A stretch of DNA of 10,084 bases from the NCBI GenBank assembly GCA_020629995.1, contig JAHDCH010000083.1:1-10084 (forward strand), read 5' to 3'. This DNA is from Pseudaestuariivita sp. (GTDB lineage: Bacteria > Pseudomonadota > Alphaproteobacteria > Rhodobacterales > Rhodobacteraceae). Each line of letters starts with the position of its first letter. The stretch's first letter is position 1. Below the pieces are notes generated by a model, which was not told the origin of the DNA, ran no database searches, and saw only the letters and a list, made by a program, of their open reading frames with translations. This document shows, one piece after another, positions 5,944 to 10,084 of the stretch. The position numbers were made by a program, and so were the translations under genes.

Positions 5944-6453
5944 CTACGCCTTTGGCGAAGCGGATGCGGCCCGGGCAGAAGGTGTGAGCACGAGGCAGGT
6001 GGTTGATCCGGTGGCATAGAGCCTGTCGTCGTCGATCCCGCGCAGCTCGCCCACGGCCACACCGGTCGAGCGGCCCATGTGCTGAACCGTGCCGCGTGCA
6101 GCGACCCGCGTGCCCGTAGGGACCGAGCGGATCACGTTGATCTTGTATTCAAGCGTCGTGTAGCCGGTGCCCTGTTGCAGCAGGGTCATCACCGCGCAGG
6201 CCATGCAGCTGTCCAGCAAAGTGCCGTACCACCCGCCATGAACCGTGCCCATGGGGTTGCAGTGATCGAAGGTGGGCGTGCCTTCGAATGTCACAGCGCC
6301 GGGTGCGACTTCGGTCACGTGATAGTTCAGAACGCGGCCGATGGGAGGCGCTGGCAGGGCGCCATCGCGGATGCCTTCCATGAAGGCCAGCCCGGACATG
6401 CCCATGATCTCGGCCATGGGCAGGATGTCGTCTGGGCCGGAGGCATATTTCAT
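5944..6453 (-). CDS. PaaI-like hotdog-fold thioesterase
   Basis: Predicted acyl-CoA thioesterase with a single hotdog domain, expected to act as a tetramer in the cytosol. The 169-residue product contains [20 protein letters not shown] (62-81): Asn66, the HGG at 72-74 at the head of the central hot-dog helix, and Asp81 as likely catalytic acid. [21 protein letters not shown] (101-121) is the typical following strand region. A GVAVGEL strand and a [16 protein letters not shown] strand complete the fold. Its ATG (6453-6451) overlaps the trpA stop as ATGA, so translation is probably coupled to trpA, although no role in tryptophan synthesis is known for this family. The acyl-CoA substrate cannot be read from the sequence. 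Confidence 0.87.
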   Translation of the reverse strand: MKYASGPDDILPMAEIMGMSGLAFMEGIRDGALPAPPIGRVLNYHVTEVAPGAVTFEGTPTFDHCNPMGTVHGGWYGTLLDSCMACAVMTLLQQGTGYTTLEYKINVIRSVPTGTRVAARGTVQHMGRSTGVAVGELRGIDDDRLYATGSTTCLVLTPSARAASASPKA

Positions 6454-7241
6454 GCCGAATGCGCACCATCGGCGAGAGATTTGACAAAGGCCAGCACGTC
6501 GGACGTGCTTTTGCCGCTGGCGATCTCGGACACGATGGCCGAGCCGACCACGGCGCCATCGGCAACGCTGGCGATGTCGCGCGCGGTGTCCGGAGTGCGG
6601 ATGCCGAAGCCCACGATCACGGGCAGGTCGGTCGCGGCCTTGATGCGCGCGACCTCGGGGCCGACATCGCCTGACTGCGCAGCGGCCGCGCCAGTGATGC
6701 CGGTGATCGACACGTAGTACACAAATCCGGACGTGTTCTGCAGCACCGTGGGCAGGCGTTTGTCATCCGTTGTCGGCGTGGCGAGACGGATGAAGTTCAG
6801 ACCGGCGGCCTGGGCCGGGATGCACAGCTCGGCGTCTTCTTCGGGCGGCAGGTCGACAACGATCAGCCCGTCGATCCCGGCGTCGCGCGCATCGGCCAGA
6901 AAGCGATCGACGCCGCGCGAATAGATCGGGTTGTAATAGCCCATCAGCACGATCGGAGTGGTGTCATCGCCCGCGCGGAAATCGCGCACCATTTGCAGCG
7001 TACGGTCGAGCGTCATGCCCGCGTCAAGCGCGCGTTGGCCGGCCAGCTGGATCGTGGGGCCGTCCGCCATCGGATCGGTGAAGGGCAGGCCCAGTTCGAT
7101 GATGTCGACACCGGCGGAGGGCAGGCCACGCACCACTTCGAGCGAGGTGTCGTAATCGGGATCGCCAGCCATGACGTAAGACACGAAGGCCTTTTTGCCC
7201 GCTGCGTTCAACTCGGCGAATTTGGCGTCGATCCGTGACAT
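6450..7241 (-). CDS. trpA: Tryptophan synthase alpha subunit
   Basis: Cleaves indole-3-glycerol phosphate to indole and glyceraldehyde 3-phosphate; indole is channelled to TrpB. The 263-residue TIM-barrel product has both catalytic residues in canonical context: Glu49 in [16 protein letters not shown] and Asp60 in the same motif. Other landmarks are SYVMAGDPD (21-29), [20 protein letters not shown], the loop-6 region VSITGITGA, and the phosphate-binding [11 protein letters not shown]. The ATG at 7241 is preceded by AGAGGAAA ending 6 bases upstream and fits the usual N-terminus. No trpB or trpF is next to it within the window; separate placement of trpA is usual in this bacterial group as I recall. 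The leader can fold to cover the ribosome binding site. It is followed, with ATGA overlap, by a thioesterase. Confidence 0.97.
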   Translation of the reverse strand: MSRIDAKFAELNAAGKKAFVSYVMAGDPDYDTSLEVVRGLPSAGVDIIELGLPFTDPMADGPTIQLAGQRALDAGMTLDRTLQMVRDFRAGDDTTPIVLMGYYNPIYSRGVDRFLADARDAGIDGLIVVDLPPEEDAELCIPAQAAGLNFIRLATPTTDDKRLPTVLQNTSGFVYYVSITGITGAAAAQSGDVGPEVARIKAATDLPVIVGFGIRTPDTARDIASVADGAVVGSAIVSEIASGKSTSDVLAFVKSLADGAHSA

Positions 7242-7247
7242 GTCCGC

Positions 7248-7292
7248 TTTCCTCTGGTCTGACCCGGCAGATGTGCCGGGCCGAGAGGGAAA
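7248..7292 (-). promoter_or_regulatory. trpA leader structure covering the ribosome binding site
   Basis: On the trpA message, a 7-bp perfect hairpin CCCGGCA/TGCCGGG with a 4-base loop (7263-7280) is flanked by an outer pairing. TTTCCCTCT (7292-7284) can pair with AGAGGAAA (7255-7248) with one bulge, and the latter is the Shine-Dalgarno region. An asymmetric internal loop separates the stems. The fold could reduce trpA translation unless opened. It requires that transcription begins upstream of 7292. A TTGACC -35-like hexamer just before the outer arm would, if used, start the RNA too far downstream to make the full fold. Confidence 0.4.
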
Positions 7293-7327
7293 GGTCAACG
7301 GGGTGTGTGGCGCCAGGAGGGCGGACC

Positions 7328-7385
7328 GGCCCAAGGCGGGCGGGCCGGGGGAGCCTCCGGCGGGGATATTTGGAGCCAGAAGAAG
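7328..7385 (+). repeat. Dispersed intergenic repeat, copy B
   Basis: Second copy of the element at 2955-3024. A G/C block ending GGGCGGGCCGGGG (to 7350) is followed directly by GAGCCTCCGGCGGGGATATTT (7351-7371, core shared with copy A) and a tail ending AGAAGAAG (to 7385). As with copy A, the AGAAGAAG end faces the 3' end of a minus-strand gene, here 12 bases from the stop of the 61-residue protein. The element lies between that gene and trpA. Confidence 0.7.
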
Positions 7386-7396
7386 TCCGGACGCGC

Positions 7397-7582
7397 CTAG
7401 CGCGCCGAAAGCCTGCGCCAGAGGCGGGTCAGCAGCCCGGGGCCCCGCAAGGCCGCATCGCGTTTGGCGCGGTCGATATCGCGATGGTCGATGACCCGTT
7501 CGGCGCAGCCGCAGCCTTCGCCAAGGGCGACCTTGGACATGTAGAACCGCTCGAAGCTTTGAGGTTTGGGAGCGCGTCGCAT
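7397..7582 (-). CDS. Small hypothetical protein, 61 residues
   Basis: I do not recognise this protein. It starts [20 protein letters not shown], has a short cysteine pair in EGCGCAE (about residues 22-28), an acidic-basic [10 protein letters not shown] stretch and a basic tail ending RLWRRLSAR. There is no signal peptide or membrane helix. The ATG at 7582 has no Shine-Dalgarno sequence, but a promoter-like TTGCAC-17-TAGTCT ends 6 bases before it, which would fit a leaderless message. It is divergent from ychF and upstream of trpA in the same direction, with repeat copy B in between. The cysteine pair hints at metal or redox binding but two cysteines are too few to claim it. An internal Met15 is an alternative start. 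Moderate confidence that it is a real gene. Confidence 0.5.
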   Translation of the reverse strand: MRRAPKPQSFERFYMSKVALGEGCGCAERVIDHRDIDRAKRDAALRGPGLLTRLWRRLSAR

Positions 7583-7588
7583 GGGAAA

Positions 7589-7617
7589 AGACTACAGTAA
7601 GACAGAGCGGGGTGCAA
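7589..7617 (-). promoter_or_regulatory. Candidate promoter for the 61-residue gene
   Basis: Minus strand TTGCAC (7617-7612), 17-base spacer, TAGTCT (7594-7589). Only six bases separate the -10 from the ATG at 7582, so transcription would begin at or next to the start codon. The -35 is good, the -10 weak. It mirrors the ychF-side promoter, sharing the dyad GTGCAA-N9-TTGCAC. Confidence 0.35.
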
Positions 7618-7626
7618 AGCGGGGCC

Positions 7627-7655
7627 TTGCACGCAAGAGGCACGGGCCGTAGACA
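7627..7655 (+). promoter_or_regulatory. Candidate promoter for ychF
   Basis: TTGCAC (7627-7632), 17-base spacer, TAGACA (7650-7655). A start near 7662 leaves a short leader with GAGGGG (7671-7676) 8 bases before the ychF ATG. The -35 fits sigma-70 well and the -10 only partly. Spacing and placement support it. Confidence 0.4.
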
Positions 7656-7684
7656 CGCGTCGTCATCAGCGAGGGGACGGGATC

Positions 7685-8782
7685 ATGGGTTTCAAGATGG
7701 GCATCGTGGGCTTGCCGAATGTTGGCAAATCGACCCTGTTCAACGCGCTGACCAAGACGGCGGCGGCGCAGGCGGCGAACTTTCCCTTTTGCACGATCGA
7801 GCCCAATGTGGGTGAGGTGGCCGTGCCGGATGCAAGGCTCGACAAGCTGGCCGAGATCGCCAAGAGCCGAGAGGTGATCCCGGCCAGAATGACCTTTGTG
7901 GATATTGCGGGTCTTGTGAAAGGCGCAAGCCAGGGCGAAGGGCTGGGCAACCAGTTTCTGGCCAACATCCGCGAGGTTGACGCGATTGCCCACGTGCTGC
8001 GCTGTTTCGAAGACGGGGACGTCACCCACGTGGAAGGCCGCGTGGATCCGGTGGCAGATGCCGAGACCATCGAGACCGAGCTGATGCTGGCCGACATAGA
8101 CAGCCTGGAAAAGCGCCTGCAGAACATCGTGCGCAAGGTGCGCGGCGGCGACAAGGAGGCCGTTCAGCAGGAGCGGCTGATGAAGGCAGCCATGGAGGCG
8201 CTGGAAAACGGCCAGCCGGCACGGGTGGTCGAGGTGGACGAAGAGGACGCCAAGGCGTGGAAGATGCTGCAGCTGCTGACGACCAAGCCGATCCTCTATG
8301 TCTGCAACGTGGCCGAGGAGGAAGCGGCGGAGGGCAACGCGCATTCGGCAGCGGTGGCCGAGATGGCCGCGGACCAGGGCAATGCGCACGTCATCATCAG
8401 CGCCCGCATCGAGGAAGAGATCAGCCAGCTTGACGACGACGAGCAAGAGATGTTCCTGGGCGAGATGGGGCTGGACGAGCCGGGGCTGGATCGGTTGATC
8501 CGCGCGGGCTACGATCTGCTGCGGCTCGAGACCTATTTCACCGCAGGCCCCAAAGAGGCCCGCGCCTGGACGATCAAGGCGAACACCGCCGCGCCCCAGG
8601 CAGCCGGCGTGATCCATGGCGATTTCGAAAAGGGGTTCATCCGGGCCGAGACGATTGCCTATGACGATTACGTCACCCTTGGTGGGGAACAAGCGGCCAA
8701 GGAAGCCGGCAAGATGCGGGCCGAGGGCAAAAGCTATGTCGTCAAGGATGGCGACGTGCTGCATTTCCTGTTCAATACCTGA
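7685..8782 (+). CDS. ychF: Redox-regulated ATPase YchF (Obg-family, OLA1 homologue)
   Basis: Universally conserved TRAFAC-class P-loop protein that prefers ATP over GTP and associates with ribosomes; implicated in oxidative stress responses. The 365-residue product has G1 GLPNVGKS (9-16), a G2 region NFPFCTIEPNVG (32-43), G3 DIAGLVKGA (73-81), and NVAE (208-211) in place of the GTPase NKxD, the change that explains ATP preference. His115 lies near the conserved catalytic His of E. coli YchF. A coiled-coil helical insertion covers about 127-190 and a TGS domain about 280-365, ending KDGDVLHFLFNT. The ATG at 7685 has GAGGGG 8 bases upstream; Met5 is an alternative but further from that site. 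Followed by a terminator, so probably monocistronic. Confidence 0.97.
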   Translation: MGFKMGIVGLPNVGKSTLFNALTKTAAAQAANFPFCTIEPNVGEVAVPDARLDKLAEIAKSREVIPARMTFVDIAGLVKGASQGEGLGNQFLANIREVDAIAHVLRCFEDGDVTHVEGRVDPVADAETIETELMLADIDSLEKRLQNIVRKVRGGDKEAVQQERLMKAAMEALENGQPARVVEVDEEDAKAWKMLQLLTTKPILYVCNVAEEEAAEGNAHSAAVAEMAADQGNAHVIISARIEEEISQLDDDEQEMFLGEMGLDEPGLDRLIRAGYDLLRLETYFTAGPKEARAWTIKANTAAPQAAGVIHGDFEKGFIRAETIAYDDYVTLGGEQAAKEAGKMRAEGKSYVVKDGDVLHFLFNT

Positions 8783-8797
8783 TCGCCCTGCGCCCGC

Positions 8798-8820
8798 GCA
8801 CAGGGGCCTGTGCCTGTTTT
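8798..8820 (+). terminator. Intrinsic terminator of ychF
   Basis: GCACAG (8798-8803), loop GGGC, CTGTGC (8808-8813), then CTG and TTTT to 8820, starting 16 bases after the ychF stop. Short but well formed, and it separates ychF from yghU. Confidence 0.72.
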
Positions 8821-8872
8821 CCCGGGCCGGGGGTGGGCTATCTTTGGCGAAAGCCGAAGAAGGAAGATCAAG

Positions 8873-9730
8873 ATGACAGACACCTACGAGCCGCCCAAGG
8901 TCTGGACCTGGGAGCCGGGCAACGGCGGCCAGTTCGCCAATATCAACCGCCCCATCGCCGGTGCGACTCACGACAAGGACCTGCCGGTCGGCAAGCATCC
9001 GTTCCAGCTGTATTCGCTGGCCACGCCCAACGGGGTGAAGGTGACGGTGCTGTTTGAGGAGCTGCTGGAGGCCGGGCACGACGCCGAATACGACGCCTGG
9101 CTGATCCGCATCAACGAAGGCGACCAGTTCGGCTCGGGCTTTGTGGGGGCGAACCCCAATTCCAAGATCCCGGCGTTGATGGATCATTCCGGTGATGCGC
9201 CTCAGCGGGTGTTCGAAAGCGCGGCGATCATGCTGCACTTGGCCGAAAAATTCGGCGCCTTCATCCCGCAGGGCGCCGACCGGACCGAGATGATGAGCTG
9301 GCTGTTCTGGCAGATGGGCAGCGCGCCGTACCTGGGCGGAGGCTTTGGCCATTTCTACGCCTATGCGCCGGAAAAGTGGGAATACCCGATCAACCGGTTC
9401 GCGATGGAGGCCAAGCGCCAGCTGGACGTGCTGGACCGGCATCTGGCCGAGAACGAGTGGATGGCGGGCAGCTATTCGATTGCCGATATGGCGATCTGGG
9501 CCTGGTATGGTCAGCTGGTGCTGGGGCGGCTTTACAGCGCGGCCGAGTTTCTGGACGTAGAGAGCTACACTCACGTGATGCGCTGGGCCAGGGCGATTGA
9601 CGCGCGCCCGGCAGTGCAGCGGGGCCGCATGGTGAACCGTGCCTTCGGCGAGCCGGAATTGCAGCTGCACGAACGCCACGACGCGTCGGATTTTGAGACC
9701 AAGACCCAGGACAAGATCGGCGACAGCTGA
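8873..9730 (+). CDS. yghU: Glutathione S-transferase, YghU type (nu class)
   Basis: Cytosolic GST homologue; E. coli YghU has disulfide-bond reductase activity and binds two glutathiones per active site. The 285-residue product matches YghU nearly end to end as I recall it: an N-terminal arm KVWTWEPGNGGQFANINRP (9-27), PVGKHPFQLYSLATPNG (38-54) starting the thioredoxin fold, YDAWLIRINEGDQF (73-86), NPNSKIPAL (94-102), FES (114-116), then the helical domain with SWLFWQMG, LGGGFGHFYAYAP and SIADMAIWAWYG, and the terminal LHERHDASDFET. The N-terminal arm and the absence of an ordinary catalytic Tyr/Ser/Cys context are normal for this class. The ATG at 8873 has AAGGA 8 bases before it. The region just upstream may be a decayed copy of the dispersed repeat. 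Confidence 0.95.
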   Translation: MTDTYEPPKVWTWEPGNGGQFANINRPIAGATHDKDLPVGKHPFQLYSLATPNGVKVTVLFEELLEAGHDAEYDAWLIRINEGDQFGSGFVGANPNSKIPALMDHSGDAPQRVFESAAIMLHLAEKFGAFIPQGADRTEMMSWLFWQMGSAPYLGGGFGHFYAYAPEKWEYPINRFAMEAKRQLDVLDRHLAENEWMAGSYSIADMAIWAWYGQLVLGRLYSAAEFLDVESYTHVMRWARAIDARPAVQRGRMVNRAFGEPELQLHERHDASDFETKTQDKIGDS

Positions 9731-9749
9731 CGCATGCTGCGGGTGCAGC

Positions 9750-9802
9750 AAAAAAACCTGACAAAGCCGGGGCGCGTCACCTTGCGCCCCGGATTGGTCA
9801 GG
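9750..9802 (-). terminator. Strong intrinsic terminator facing the minus direction
   Basis: CCTGAC (9757-9762) pairs with GTCAGG (9797-9802), and CCGGGGCGC (9767-9775) with GCGCCCCGG (9784-9792) around an 8-base loop. Between the two stems lie AAAG/ATTG, giving two A-U pairs and two A-G mismatches. Seven A residues (9750-9756) precede it, so on the minus strand the hairpin is followed at once by TTTTTTT. On the plus strand no T-run follows. Both flanking genes (yghU, SulP) are plus strand, so the orientation is unexpected. It may still act on yghU transcripts as a plain hairpin. Confidence 0.75.
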
Positions 9803-9851
9803 CGTAGGGGGGCGGCGCGGCACCTGGGCCGCGAGTTACCGATTGCGCCCC

Positions 9852-10084
9852 ATGTCCCCCGATACCCTGTTTCCGCCACTGCGCTGGGCCTCAAAGGTCA
9901 CAGGCAGCAGCCTGCGGTCCGACGCCTTTGCCGGGTTCACCAATGCCGCCGTGGTGCTGCCGCAGGGCGTGGCCTTTGCCACCATCGCGGGCCTGCCGCC
10001 GGAATACGGGCTGTATACGGCGATGGTCACGGCGGTGATCGCGGCGCTGTGGGGCTCGTCGATGATCATGATCTCGGGGCCGAC
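9852..10084 (+). CDS. SulP-family anion transporter, N-terminal 77 codons (runs off the window)
   Basis: Inner-membrane transporter of the SulP/SLC26 family (sulfate, bicarbonate or related anions, usually with Na+ or H+). The frame is open to the window end. The visible part has a short polar N-terminus, then LRSDAFAGFTNAAVVLPQGV and AFATIAGLPPEYGLYTAMVT, the classical first SulP signature (D-x-x-A-G ... P-Q-x-x-A-x-A-x-x-A-G-x-P-P-x-x-G-L-Y), followed by a second helix and SGP at the end. The ATG at 9852 has no obvious Shine-Dalgarno sequence. A small hairpin (CGCGGC/GCCGCG, 9816-9833) lies 18 bases upstream of it. The STAS domain expected at the C-terminus is outside the window, so sulfate versus bicarbonate specificity cannot be judged. 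Confidence 0.9.
   Translation, partial: MSPDTLFPPLRWASKVTGSSLRSDAFAGFTNAAVVLPQGVAFATIAGLPPEYGLYTAMVTAVIAALWGSSMIMISGP

Noticed and set aside
9741..9756. GCAGC followed by seven A residues after yghU as a plus-strand terminator
   Set aside because: The run is A, not T, on the plus strand. It instead forms the U-run of the minus-facing terminator.
7592..9823. 743-codon open frame on the minus strand across ychF and yghU
   Set aside because: Both genes on the plus strand are unmistakable families. The antisense frame is rich in His/Arg/Leu as expected from GC-rich codon bias, has no recognisable domain, and contains the 9750-9802 terminator inside its start.

Overview
The window looks like a chromosomal segment of a GC-rich alphaproteobacterium, most likely a Rhodobacterales/Roseobacter-type member of the Rhodobacteraceae. 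The basis is the strong G/C bias at third codon positions, the close match of the housekeeping genes to that group as I remember them, and a dispersed intergenic sequence (core CCTCCGGCGG..ATATTT, then AGAAGAAG) of a kind I associate with these genomes. No rRNA, tRNA, CRISPR array, insertion sequence, phage gene or plasmid function is visible. No gene-free stretch exceeds about 170 bases.

Layout. Positions 1-1583 (minus strand) hold a translation block: rplY (ribosomal protein L25), an intrinsic terminator, a candidate promoter, pth (peptidyl-tRNA hydrolase) and the start of a DUF2332-like gene that overlaps pth by four bases. Divergent from rplY is a 12-helix MFS transporter of the YbjJ type (1752-2885, plus), closed by a hairpin terminator. 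It converges on an FMN-dependent L-lactate/2-hydroxyacid dehydrogenase, lldD (3011-4189, minus). Divergent from lldD, across an AT-rich 148-base control region full of symmetric and repeated sites, runs a two-gene unit (4338-5931, plus): a twin-arginine-signal Acg-type nitroreductase overlapped by a MarR-family regulator.

The MarR gene ends in a hairpin 12 bases before the converging end of a PaaI-like hotdog thioesterase, which is coupled by an ATGA overlap to trpA (tryptophan synthase alpha; both minus strand, 5944-7241). Upstream of trpA lie a leader that could mask its ribosome binding site, a second copy of the dispersed repeat, and a 61-residue protein that may be translated from a leaderless message. 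Then follow ychF (7685-8782), yghU (glutathione transferase, 8873-9730) and the first 77 codons of a SulP anion transporter (from 9852), all on the plus strand.

How the genes fit together. pth, rplY and ychF are translation-associated housekeeping genes. trpA completes tryptophan synthesis. lldD, the Acg/MarR pair and yghU suggest a flavin and redox accessory layer. The parts most worth a second look are regulatory: an 8-bp inverted repeat in front of lldD, four phased WTCGTA half-sites in front of the nitroreductase-MarR unit, possible leader structures for trpA and rplY, and a textbook terminator between yghU and the SulP gene that points against both of them. I did not find a clear multi-gene novel system. 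The nitroreductase-MarR module with its operator cluster is the nearest candidate.
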